Positions 1 to 9,089 of a stretch of DNA of 64,000 nt are shown here, piece by piece. The position numbers and the translations under genes were made by a program. The notes under the pieces are model-generated. The model was not told where the DNA came from. It made no database searches and worked only from the letters and a program-made list of their open reading frames with translations. Position 1 is the first letter of the stretch, and every line of letters begins with the position of its first letter. This stretch comes from Symsagittifera roscoffensis (Eukaryota; Xenacoelomorpha; Acoela; Convolutidae), in contig NC_087068.1 in assembly GCF_963678635.1 (NCBI RefSeq), positions 9,308,027-9,372,026 on the forward strand. The letters are read 5' to 3'.

Positions 1-1281
1 TCAAGTACAAGTCGTGGTAATCACCAAGTGAGCCACACTTCAGTTCGGTGAAAACTTTAAGGGCATGATTGTACTCGCTTCTTGAAACACTCACATCCCC
101 TCCTGTTAGACTATTTTTCCACATTGCTCGTGGGGGAAGGCGAGTTTCTCGGAATTTTTCGAATGAGTTGAATTATGAGTAGGGGTAATGCCCTTTCTGT
201 TTCAACAGACTGACTTTTTCACGTGAGTGGCCGAGTTTTTCAAAATAGTTCTCCAGCAGAAAAAACTTTTCGTTGGGCAAACTATTGACAAGTTTTGCCA
301 ACGATGCTAGCATGAACCTATACGAATCGATTAATCTCAGATTTTCGTAGAGTTTTTTGATTTTTCCGTTTTTGTCCGTGTACGTTTTTATGTAGACTGA
401 GATTGTCAAGGATATATATTTTTCTTCAGATGCGGGTATTACGGAAAAAAGTGTTTTCCGAATCGCTTTTTGCCAGCGCTTTGATTATAAAGTGTAAATC
501 ATAATTTGACAAATTATGAGCTACCACTGGAATGTAATTTGTTGTTTTTCTATTAACGTTACACTCATTGTGTGCCCAACCCAGAAACTTGTTGGTGTAA
601 TGGCAATGATCAAGTACCACTTGATCATTAGCGGAAAAATCATTCTCGCATATCCAACAAATTGTAGCATCTTCCCGTTCCTGGTCTGTTATACCAGTGA
701 AAGTGTAATATTTCCTTTTTTTTACGTAAATTTGTCTCGCTAACGATTCAAGGGAGCTAATTAGCTCTTCCATCACATTCGGTCCTCTTTTAAGCTCAAA
801 CTTTAACAGGCATATTTTCCCAAATTCGATTACTGCTAACGCGTAGCCGCACGGTTGATGGATTTCAATTGTTTGCGTGCTAGATTTTTGCGGATCAGGT
901 TGCGGTCCGTATACTGGTAAGAGCAGTGACTCCAAATCAAAGTAGATTACTCTGGGTACGTACCAACGAGCTGTTAAGTTTTTGAACTTGTGGTCATCTT
1001 TTCCCGAATTGGGCATTGTTATGACAACATCTTCGTCTTGGTAGCACAGTTCTTGATGTCTTCTCAGAGTTTCGAATGAAGCGCATGTGTGGAAACATTT
1101 GCGACAAATCTCAGACTGAAATCGGTGCACTTTGTGCCGCACGTACTCGACCAGTTTCTGGAGATCACTTATCAACACATAGTGATATTTTGATCCATCT
1201 GTCAGCAGCAACAAGTCCACAATCAGGCTAGTAGTGAATTTGCTCGATACTCTTATGGGCAACAATTCGCCATCGTTGTAC
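1..1281 (-). pseudogene. polB: PolB of element A, exon 2 onward (broken, continues off the left edge)
   Basis: This is the exonuclease region of a protein-primed family B DNA polymerase. Visible in order are the Exo I motif with the acidic pair in 'VIYFDLESLLLP', a zinc-binding insertion resembling endonuclease VII (CWIC followed by HCHYTNKF and HNEC), and an Exo II-like motif 'HNLSNYDLHF'. Reading is interrupted by a frameshift at or near the A6 run at 445-450 (T6 on the coding strand). Further on there is an in-frame TAA at 173-175. Beyond that the same frame stays open, with Polinton-like sequence, to position 1. The palm and thumb domains must lie outside the window. The exon begins at 1281 after a canonical AG acceptor. 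Confidence 0.9.
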
Positions 1282-1402
1282 CTGAACAGAAAAATAATTT
1301 TTATACCTAGGTTTGGAATGAAATAAAAAGGGTGTTTGAATAGGTGAAGAACATTATTGAAGGAATTTTAAAATTTTTAGAAGGCAATTAGAATTTTCTT
1401 AC
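1282..1402 (-). other. Spliceosomal intron in PolB of element A
   Basis: On the minus strand the intron starts with GTAAGAAAA at 1402 and ends with a pyrimidine-rich TTTTCTGTTCAG at 1282. It is 121 nt long and splits an arginine codon. Joining the two sides keeps the polymerase frame open. Both splice sites fit the metazoan consensus. No comparable intron was seen inside the virion genes of this element. Confidence 0.85.
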
Positions 1403-2442
1403 CGGAAGACGTTGATTTGACAATTGTTCAACTTTTCAAATCTGTCCATATCCATCAGACCCATTGGCAATTCGTATTCCCCATTGATTTTCACAATTCC
1501 TTCTTTGTCGAGATTGTAGGTTGAGACTTTGTTTTTCTCCAGCCACCGTCTAGATGTGGGGTAGAGGGCCGGCTCATTCACATTGTGATATGCGGCAACA
1601 AAGCAGTAGAGAAAGCCACGGTCATCATCTTTAGTGTTGATATTTGTGAGCAGAGTAGATGCTGCGCTGAGTGCATCAGGTAGCTCGAGGTAGGATCCTG
1701 CTCTTATTGGTGAGAAGGCCGCGAAACTGATTTGCAATTTTTCAATTCTGTCAAGAATCCATCCGCTACCATGAGAAGAGAACGAATTGATTTGGTTGAC
1801 CATATGTTCAATCAGTTCCAAGAATTGAACCCCAGCTATTCCCTCGAAGTACACTGTCAATGTCTTAGTGTTCAGAAACAGCATGGTCCTTTCGAAGTTT
1901 CCACTGTCCCCGTCTTGCACAGTGGGAATTTTGATCAATCCCACTTTCACGTGGAATTGCACCTTGTTCGGACCCTCTTTGACCCTTTCCAGTATAAGAG
2001 CATCTATTTCCTCCTTGTTTTGCATCATGACTTGAAGCAAATCCATTTCTTTTTCACCAACTTTGAGATCGTATCGACGCAATTTGCCTCTGAACGCGCT
2101 TTCCGTTGGGGCAGCGGAAGACGTCGTCTCAATGCCGTCCCAAACTGGCAATGCGTGCTTCTTCAGCAAGTGTTGTCCATAGCTTTCCGCGGTGAGAAAT
2201 ATTGTATGGCAATAGATACAATGACTATTCGAAGTCATGTCATGTACCAGCTCGACGTGCTCTCGGGCTTCCGACAAATTCTCGAATGACTCGAGACACT
2301 CATCGCAAACAGTTTGAGGAGGAGGGGGAGGAAGGATCTTGTGAACTTTTTGCTCATGTCTTCTCAAGTTCCTTTTAGAGCTCAGTATTTTTCCGCACTG
2401 CTGGCAAGGAACAGGTGTCGCGATAGAAGTAGAGTTCGGCAT
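1403..2442 (-). CDS. polB: PolB of element A, exon 1 (zinc-finger N-terminal domain)
   Basis: The ATG at 2442 opens 347 codons. Three C2H2-type zinc fingers come first (CQQC near residue 13, CDEC near 46, CIYC near 75, each followed by paired histidines). After them comes the conserved N-terminal domain of invertebrate Polinton polymerases, recognisable by the block 'GSGWILDRIEKLQISFA' and 'FLYCFVAAYHNVNEPALYP'. In this family the region precedes the exonuclease domain. The fingers presumably bind DNA or a partner, which is inference. This exon is undamaged, unlike exon 2, and ends at a GTAAG donor at 1402. Confidence 0.88.
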
Positions 2443-3151
2443 TGTTTGTTGAAGTTACAAACTTGTTGAAGAATTCAGGAAAATTTCAAGAAGTAGAACT
2501 GGTTATGAAAAAGCAAAAGCGAGAAGTGACTAGCACCAAAAAACTTTGCGAGTAAGGGCAAGTAGAAGCCATTAACGAGAGTTATACTTCGCCGTCTTGA
2601 CAATAAGTACTTTCCTTTCCAAAAACAGGGTTTATTCTAGCTTTAAGCTCTATATGTCTCATCACCCTGCTCAAGTGCAGAGGTTTTGTATACTAAAAAC
2701 TGATTCATTTACAGCCTCAAACTTTTGCTGTTAATTTTAAGGGTTAGCGATAAAGTTTTGGCTTTTTTTAGGGGACTGGTTTAGACTTTCAATTAACATT
2801 TCAGCACTAAATTACAAAATTTAAAGCTTAGAATGATTCAGATAGAGCCTAAAACTTTTTCTGACTAATTTTAACCGTGAAACAGTAATTTCCTAATGAT
2901 TTCAAGCCCACTTCTTGGTTTGCGTAAATAGGTATAATAAAAAGTAGAAACATGATATAAAAGTATTCAGAAAGTGAAGCCCTCAACTAACTAATTAAGT
3001 TGAAATAAACTAGTAAACTTAAAAAATGAAAATTTTGCAAATTTGACACCTTGATAGTTACCGATGCATGATAAGCATAGATTGTCATTTGAATGTGTAA
3101 AAGATATCGGAATCAAAGTTTCCTTCATGTCATTCAGTGTCCCGTGAAACA
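2443..3151. other. Non-coding DNA upstream of PolB
   Basis: This is AT-rich sequence between the PolB start codon and the left inverted repeat. No long ORF or recognisable repeat was seen. By position it should contain the PolB promoter, but no convincing promoter element could be assigned. Confidence 0.5.
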
Positions 3152-3255
3152 TTTCATATCATGTCCTTCGAAATATTAAGGCATGGCCGTTTGGTTTAAG
3201 GGGCAATAGCTAACCCGGCGTTGCTCGTCGCTACGCTCCTCGGGAACGCCTCCCG
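3152..3255 (+). repeat. Left arm of a 104-bp inverted repeat enclosing the accessory cassette
   Basis: The arm is the reverse complement of 6716-6819, with only about two mismatches over 104 bp. It is far more GC-rich than its surroundings. Its inner end (3217-3250) contains a self-complementary stretch that begins GGCGTT and ends AACGCC, so each arm can also form its own hairpin. The arms face each other across 3.46 kb of accessory genes. Confidence 0.9.
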
Positions 3256-3880
3256 TTCTGTAATTTCAAGTGAATTTTTTTTTTCAAAATAAAGGAAAAC
3301 CTCAAACTTTTTATGTTGTGAAAAAAGGAAAAGTAATGTTTAAAAAAGTGTCTTTTAAATCTATCAACAAAAAACCAGTAAGTTTTGTGGGACCTCGAGC
3401 ACAGTTCTACTGGTCAAGTTCGAAATTTAAAAAACATAATTTTTTAACTTCTTTTTTCCTTCATTTTTAGCTTGAATTATTCGTTCTCGTTTTAAATTCA
3501 AGTGAATGTGGTTTGAAATTTTTAGGAGCTATCTGATACGTAATTAGGACAAGCGTAGAAATTTAAAAAAAACAATTATAGCCCAATCAATGAGAGTAGA
3601 CGCTTAAAAATTTGTGATTTTTTGAGAAAATCTGATTTTTGTGAAAATATTGAAAAAAAAAATTGGGAAAAATTTTTTTCTCTCCAAATCCATTGAAACT
3701 ACCCTCAATCAATTTGCCATGAATTTCTGAGCAGTGTTAAGGGTCATGTTCATTTTTCGAAAAAAAAAACATAATTTTTTTTTTTCACATTTTTACCAAA
3801 AAATTGTCCGTTTTACACCCAAAACATGTATATGAATGTAATATAATGCAGATTTATGGCTTAAAACACTCTCTGTTACT
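3256..3880. other. AT-rich non-coding stretch inside the cassette
   Basis: This holds homopolymer A and T runs and one short open stretch (3270-3470) with biased, lysine- and phenylalanine-rich composition that looks like chance. No feature can be supported. Confidence 0.4.
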
Positions 3881-4072
3881 TTGCGTAAGACCTGGCTAAC
3901 CCCACCGGGCACAAAGTTTGATGAGAGAGAGGACAGAGAGTGTTTGATAAAAAAGCCAAATAAATATGGTTGGACTACCAACAAGAAAATGTTGGACCCT
4001 TCCATATTTATCTTTCTTTTGAAAAGAAAGCAATATCCCGAAAAGGATATTCCAAATGGGGTTCACTACTGA
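3881..4072 (+). CDS. Possible small ORF, 63 aa, function unknown
   Basis: This short open frame lies in the inverted-repeat cassette and has mixed, protein-like composition ('LTPPGTKFDEREDRECL', then a lysine-rich tail). It uses many charged residues and less AT-driven bias than the surrounding DNA, which is the only reason to list it. A 70-codon frame on the opposite strand covers the same bases, so coding is not established. No family was recognised. Confidence 0.2.
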   Translation: MRKTWLTPPGTKFDEREDRECLIKKPNKYGWTTNKKMLDPSIFIFLLKRKQYPEKDIPNGVHY

Positions 4073-4082
4073 GCAAGTGTAT

Positions 4083-4085
<3 letters not shown>

Positions 4086-4119
<34 letters not shown>
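4086..4119 (+). repeat. (TC)n microsatellite
   Basis: An uninterrupted run of about 17 TC dinucleotides lies between the small ORF and the 214-aa accessory gene. Confidence 0.95.
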
Positions 4120-4122
<3 letters not shown>

Positions 4123-4369
4123 CTTTCTCAAACAACAATTTTAGCGTAAAATTATTCTCGATTTGTGATTTTTTTCTAGTTTTTCTCTAACATTTTGCTG
4201 AAAACTTTACGGGGCAAACTTTAATTGATCTATTAAACAAAATAAAAACTGAGACAAAAAATATACACACAGTAATGTTAAAACAGCTTAGAAGTCAAAT
4301 CAAACAAAAATGAAAATATAAAACCTTGGAATAATATTTGAAACAAAGGAAAGTTTTTTGTTTAAGTTA

Positions 4370-5014
4370 TTAGAAACCTCGAAACTGTAGTTTTCTCTTT
4401 TTTGGCGCATAGCAAGCTGCATTTGGAGGAGTGCCTTGAATGAGATCTGGGGTGACTAGATCAATTGTCTCCGCACTAGATGAAACCCGAGCATCCGAAT
4501 AGGAAGTTGATTGTTCTGGAGTTGAAACTGCTCCCCTAACAAACGACTCGGGAGACATTGCTGTCGGAATATCCCAGTACGCTTCGCGCTCTGCATAATC
4601 ACGAATACATCCCTCCTGATTTTCATACAACGGCATTGAATCGCAGTCATACGCGAAGAGAATTTTTCTTGGAGACTGCTCGAGCGAGGTTGTGTCGTTT
4701 ATCTCCGTCTTTTCTAATGCCGGATAGCTCTCGTGAATAGTGCAACTCTCGTACATTCGTTTTCGATTCTGTCTAAGTAGATCGATGTGATCAAGGAGGT
4801 AGTTCGGTAGCATGATTTGACTTTTTGTAGTCCATTCCTCGTTTTGATTCTCGTCGTTTTTTCGGGGAGCCAAGTCATTGAACGGACTTGCTGTAGACGG
4901 AGAGACTCTCTCTTTCTGTTGATGGATGACTGCAATCGACTCTCTCGTGTATGTTTGGTAAATAATTGTTCTTTCTCGATCAGACACTGAGATTATTTGT
5001 AAAGGACTAGTCAT
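4370..5014 (-). CDS. Accessory protein of element A, 214 aa, with NLS-like and SUMO-interaction-like motifs
   Basis: This is an intact ORF from an ATG at 5014, the only minus-strand gene in the cassette. The sequence is rich in Ser, Thr, Glu and Arg and looks largely disordered. Near the C terminus 'ETIDLVTPD' resembles a SUMO-interaction motif of the V/I-D-L-T type. It is followed by a TPP dipeptide context and the basic cluster PKKRK, which resembles a nuclear localisation signal. Element B has a positional and compositional counterpart at 29,255-29,641 with 'PITIDEDE' and 'TPQNTPP'. No enzyme domain was recognised. A nuclear host-interaction role is inference. Confidence 0.6.
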   Translation of the reverse strand: MTSPLQIISVSDRERTIIYQTYTRESIAVIHQQKERVSPSTASPFNDLAPRKNDENQNEEWTTKSQIMLPNYLLDHIDLLRQNRKRMYESCTIHESYPALEKTEINDTTSLEQSPRKILFAYDCDSMPLYENQEGCIRDYAEREAYWDIPTAMSPESFVRGAVSTPEQSTSYSDARVSSSAETIDLVTPDLIQGTPPNAACYAPKKRKLQFRGF

Positions 5015-5639
5015 GACTTGAAGAGGTTTAAAGTTTTGTTAAAATGAAATGACTGAACTACCGAAATGAAATTGAGAGAATGAAAAGTATGAAAAGTTTA
5101 TTAATGAGAATGAGATCAGGAAAGGGGTGGCATAGTTCAATTAGGTCAAAGCTAATAACTTTTTAGGCGAGGCTATCAAATTTTATTCATTCTTTTAAGC
5201 ATGACGCCTGAGGTCATGTTAGGAATGAATGTGAAAACCCGATTTTTTAGATTTATGTGATAGCTTTATTATAGTGGCTACGGGCGAAAGCACTCAAAAT
5301 CAAGTTTTCATGATAGTTTGCCAGACATTCTTTGTTATGCTGTTAGAAATTCATTACCATGATTCATAACAGTCATTAAAATAACCGTCACAATAAATAA
5401 CACTAGAAGATTTTTAGACAATAGCCGGGGGAAAAGTAACTAAATACCCATATGAAAAGAGGTTTATCGTTAAAGAAATTATATCCTTGGTGATTAAGTC
5501 TTATCAATATGGCTTAGGGCGCTCGTAAACGTTATCACCTAAATTTTTACTTTGGGAGCGCATGATCTGTCTCGTATACTGTGATCAGTCATTCTTCAAC
5601 GTTCCACACTAAAAACTAGTTGGTTGTTATTCATTTATA
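5015..5639. other. Divergent intergenic region
   Basis: About 620 bp separate the minus-strand 214-aa gene from the plus-strand PC4-like gene, so both promoters should be here. Sequence is AT-rich. No repeat or clear core promoter was identified. Confidence 0.4.
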
Positions 5640-5999
5640 ATGTACGCTTCTCTTGACACGGATGTAGACTATTTCGATGATTTTAGGGATATATCTTCGA
5701 ATGATAAACGTTTAGTTAGAGTCGGTGCAAAAACATTCGCACAGACCGGTACTTACATAACTATCAAATTGTACAAAAAAGACGAAGAGGGAACTTTCAA
5801 GTATCGACAAGGAATAACTTTGTCAACTGGTGAATTCGAGTTCTTGGCGGACAATTATACAAAAATCAAAAGGTTGACGAAAGCAAAAAACTGCGACGTG
5901 ACTGAAAAACTTAGAAAAAAGCGAAACAAATCTAAAAAATCTTCATGCTCTGAAAAGGAATGCGAAAGTGAAAACGATGATAACTGTCGGGTTGTGTAA
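5640..5999 (+). CDS. PC4-like small protein of element A (candidate ssDNA binding)
   Basis: The ATG at 5640 opens an intact 119-aa ORF. Residues about 30-75 follow the pattern of the transcriptional coactivator PC4/p15 fold. Alternating hydrophobic strands ('TYITIKLYKKDEEG') are followed by a glycine and the 'GITLSTGEFEFLADN' segment, which matches the PC4 strand-to-helix transition. The C terminus is a basic then acidic tail. PC4 proteins bind single-stranded DNA. In this element the protein could serve replication or transcription. The family call rests on pattern only. Similar ORFs occur in element B. Confidence 0.55.
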   Translation: MYASLDTDVDYFDDFRDISSNDKRLVRVGAKTFAQTGTYITIKLYKKDEEGTFKYRQGITLSTGEFEFLADNYTKIKRLTKAKNCDVTEKLRKKRNKSKKSSCSEKECESENDDNCRVV

Positions 6000-6033
6000 C
6001 ATCAACTCGTTATTCGATTGAAACTTCAAAGCA

Positions 6034-6661
6034 ATGGTTGAAGCAATGTATGAGCAATCCCCTGATTATTTCAAACAGTTCCGTAAAAATTACAAATTTT
6101 TCATCCTGAATCATGAACCCAACTTTTCAGGCTTCGCTTCAAAAGCAAATTTTGCAGTATCCTCCCATTCGAATAAATTAGATTTTTTGCAACCATTCGA
6201 TTGACAACGAAAAACATTATCATGTGCTGGTCGAATTTACGAAAGAGTCTACCGATTTACTTAACAAGATGACTTCAAAAGCCTTCGTTGTTCCTTGTCT
6301 TCTCTCTACATTCAAATATTTAATTTTGGGTTGCTCTAACTATAAATTGTCTGGCCCTCTGATGGAAAAACTGAAAATAGCTGTGAATTATAACTCCATC
6401 AACAACTTAGATGTTAGTGGTGTTCCAGTTCGCAGACGATTGCCTCAAGTTTGCTTCGGCTCGCAGACTAAATCTGTTCAAACTCAAACTGACCTGATTA
6501 CTAACGTAACAATTGAACGCTTTACTAATATTTTGAATGGTGAAAACGCTGCTGAGTTTTCTAAAATAATTGACATAATTTTAAGTGGGTATGGTTGTAT
6601 GGAAATTGATTCAAACACTTTGTTTGTGAAATTTATCATGGAGAAGAAATTCAAGTTTTAA
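6034..6661 (+). pseudogene. Accessory gene of element A broken by one frameshift
   Basis: An ATG at 6034 opens a frame that stops at 6202-6204. A second frame is open from 6182 to 6661 and continues the protein. The overlap contains a T6 run at 6183-6188, the likely slip site. Together the two parts make a gene of about 208 codons. The second part contains 'KHYHVLVEF', whose H-x-H flanked by hydrophobic residues is reminiscent of motif 2 of HUH endonucleases, but no convincing tyrosine motif follows. Function is unknown. It follows the PC4-like gene by 34 bp on the same strand. Confidence 0.5.
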
Positions 6662-6715
6662 ATATTGGTTTTCTTTCGCTCTTGTATATCAAAAAAAAAA
6701 ATGTTACTACACAAG

Positions 6716-6819
6716 CGGTAGGCGTTCCCGAGGAGCGTAGCGACGAGCAACGCCGGGTTAGCTATTGCCCCTTAAACCAAACGGCCATGCCTTAATATTT
6801 CGAAGGACTTGATATGAAA
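6716..6819 (-). repeat. Right arm of the 104-bp inverted repeat
   Basis: Reverse complement of 3152-3255. It lies about 55 bp after the stop codon of the last cassette gene and about 105 bp from the end of the protease gene, so it exactly separates the accessory cassette from the virion gene chain. Confidence 0.9.
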
Positions 6820-6925
6820 CTTTTCGCGGTTCACATAAACTTGCAGAAAAAAACTTTGTTGTTAATAAGAATGAATTGAAAAAAATACGAATTTATAAAT
6901 TTTACAAAAACATCAATAAATTAAT

Positions 6926-7363
6926 TTAGAATAACATATGTTTGAAAAATCTTATCAAATCATGATCATTAAGTTTGAAACCTATTGGAAATTTGTTTGT
7001 AATTATAACATCAGCAACATAAATACAATAAAGTCCGCATAGCACTGAATCAGCTGATTGTATTGGTTTTTTCAACAGTAGTTGATTTCCCTCGTGAATT
7101 GTACGTCGCATATTCTTGTACACGAGGGGATAATCACATAATCGTTTACCTAGAGGATCTGCGAAGAATATCTGTCCTCCAGCTTGAGCAAAAAGCAACC
7201 AGTGGGTTCCAGGTTGATCCGATGGTGAGGCATCCATAATCATGAACGTATTATCGTTTTTCAGTACTGAAGAGCATGGCAAATCTGCTGGAAAAACACC
7301 TCTGAAGCGATGTTTCAAATGTTTACAACGGTTAATAATTTCTACTAGTTGAAGATTATCCAT
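6926..7363 (-). CDS. Adenain-like cysteine protease
   Basis: This intact 145-aa ORF starts at the ATG at 7363. It is the Polinton maturation protease, related to adenovirus proteinase, which cleaves capsid precursors during assembly. His54 sits in 'GTHWLLF', Asp69 in 'FFADPLG' and Cys109 in 'LCGLYCIY'. Gln102 lies seven residues before the cysteine, the same spacing as the oxyanion Gln and catalytic Cys of adenain. Length is in the usual short range for Polinton proteases. It is the last gene of the minus-strand virion chain, 7 bp after the capsid gene. All visible catalytic residues are present. Confidence 0.92.
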   Translation of the reverse strand: MDNLQLVEIINRCKHLKHRFRGVFPADLPCSSVLKNDNTFMIMDASPSDQPGTHWLLFAQAGGQIFFADPLGKRLCDYPLVYKNMRRTIHEGNQLLLKKPIQSADSVLCGLYCIYVADVIITNKFPIGFKLNDHDLIRFFKHMLF

Positions 7364-7370
7364 GTCTATC

Positions 7371-8687
7371 TTAGGTCATAAGAGTGTTTTTGGTAATTTT
7401 TCTATCTGAACGCACATAAACTGTTGATGCACGCTCTCCCATAAACAATAACTCGACGTTATTACCGAGACCTGCGTCAAACTTGAGTTCGAGCGAAATA
7501 GTGCAATTGGTCAAATCAGGATGAATAAAATCGTGTGAAGCCTCCTGAGTAGACGTGGGATCAAAAGCCATAATATAATGATTATCATAATTAGCGAGAC
7601 TGATTCCATGACTAGTGTTTAAAACAAAATCAAGAGCCTCAAGCGTATTGTAATAAATTCTTTTATTGTCTGATGTTGAGATGGGAGTTCCGGCAATGGG
7701 TAGACCGTTTCTGTACACAATGATCTCATTCAACCCAAATTTCTGGTAATGAAAATGGTTTGTTCTATTAGTACCCAAATATGCTTCGTTTATGCTCATT
7801 GCTACTATCATTCTTCGAACAGGTTCTTTTGCAAAAACATCCTCTTGTCGCCAGCTTTGTACTCCTGCAGTTGCGAGAAACGTTTTTGGTACTACTTCGA
7901 TGTAATTGTAAATTGCCGGGTTCTTCAACAAAGTTGTTTATATTGATGAGAGAACATAGTCAGTCACAGTCATCTTTCTGACATAGAGGTTAGCTTCGAT
8001 TATTTGGACCTTGTAGTGTTTAGCTGCATCTTCAGATATGACAACAAAATCAATAGGAGAACGTCTAAGAGACAATCTTATTGTCACACCGCTAAGTAGA
8101 TGCTTGTCACACGACAAAAAGTCGCAAGCAATTTTACCAAATAGCTTCAGCTCGCTCGAGGCCGCAACGAGACCTTTACGCTCCGTAACATCATCAGCTC
8201 TCCTTCCAGCACCGTCAATGGCTGATGGATTTTCTTCATAATAATAACCTTGACAAGCCAACCATGTTTTCTTGGCATCATTACCGTATGAAAACTCGGT
8301 CTCAATAAAGCTTTTATGGGCAAAATTAGCATTGGTAGTTGATATTTTTTCACCATTCAGAGACAGTGTACACTCAGAAAAAAATGAAGATAAAGGATTG
8401 TTAACAAAACACGGCGTATCTCTGTTTGCCGCCTCTGTAGCATGCGTTCGAAGCACGTTTCAATTGCTTCGAACAATTCGTGCAACTATTTCCAAACGAG
8501 TACGTTGAAGATCGATGAAATTATTTCTGTCGCCGAGTACTTCAAACTCGAGCATAGGACCATCAGGAGAGTAGGAAGGTCCAATTTTTTGGGTAAATGT
8601 ATTTTCAAAAGTGACAAGTAAAGGCGGTTTCTCAAATAAGTCCAAGGAGCTGCGAGTTGCTTCACTCGGGATTAAATTAGAAATCAT
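7371..8687 (-). pseudogene. Major capsid protein (double jelly-roll) with two in-frame stops
   Basis: The frame runs from an ATG at 8687 to 7371, 439 codons, in one reading frame. TGA at 8460-8462 and TAA at 7938-7940 interrupt it. Both sides of each stop remain Polinton capsid-like. The N-terminal part contains 'GPMLEFEVLGDRNNFIDL'. The middle contains 'CFVNNPLSSFFSECTLSLNG', and the C-terminal part 'NYDNHYIMAFDPTSTQEAS'. Equivalent blocks are seen in the capsid genes of element B. No frameshift is needed, so the damage is limited to point substitutions. The first 11 nt overlap the end of the pVI-like gene. Confidence 0.88.
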
Positions 8688-9084
8688 TTTTAACCCTTGT
8701 AAAGAAATCGGAGCGACTTCTCTGTGCAGTTCGTTTTCTGGGAATGACGCGTATCGTTTTTCGTTTAAACGCCGTCGTTCTTTTCGGATGACTTTTCCGA
8801 GATCTACTTCCTCCTCCTACTTGCTTTTTGATTGTTTTTCTAACGGTGCTTTTGAGTGCCTGCTTAGGGCTTTTTCTTTTTGTTGCAACTTCTATCAGTT
8901 CTGGAGCTGCCTGAAGAAGTAGTTCTTTTCCGATTTTTTTAGCCGCGGGTATCACAAATTTTCGAGCCAGTGGAAGTGCGACTCTTCCTATTCCCAAGGC
9001 TAATGCACCGAAGCCACTGCCTCGTTGTCTATAATGCCCCGAGAAATGTGGTAGGTTTGCTTGGTTGTGGTAATATGAATCCAT
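8677..9084 (-). CDS. pVI/core-like virion protein (glycine- and arginine-rich)
   Basis: The ATG at 9084 opens 135 codons, beginning 5 bp after the penton stop. The N terminus has the conserved 'RQRGSGFGALALGIGRVALP' block, an amphipathic or hydrophobic segment, then 'VIPAAKKIGKELLLQAAPEL'. The C-terminal third is extremely basic (GGGSRSRKSHPKR and similar). Polinton and adintovirus elements carry such a protein next to the capsid genes, where it is compared with adenovirus pVI or pX. A membrane-active or DNA-condensing role is inference. The end overlaps the capsid start by 11 nt. Confidence 0.82.
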   Translation of the reverse strand: MDSYYHNQANLPHFSGHYRQRGSGFGALALGIGRVALPLARKFVIPAAKKIGKELLLQAAPELIEVATKRKSPKQALKSTVRKTIKKQVGGGSRSRKSHPKRTTAFKRKTIRVIPRKRTAQRSRSDFFTRVKNDF

Positions 9085-9089
9085 TTTGA

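Noticed and set aside
1732-2289. A 185-codon plus-strand frame
   Set aside because: Antisense shadow of PolB exon 1, with no recognisable domain.
3152-6819. The 104-bp inverted repeats taken as the terminal repeats of a Polinton
   Set aside because: They enclose only accessory genes, do not begin with AG at an identifiable edge, show no 6-bp flanking duplication, and both PolB and the virion genes lie outside them.
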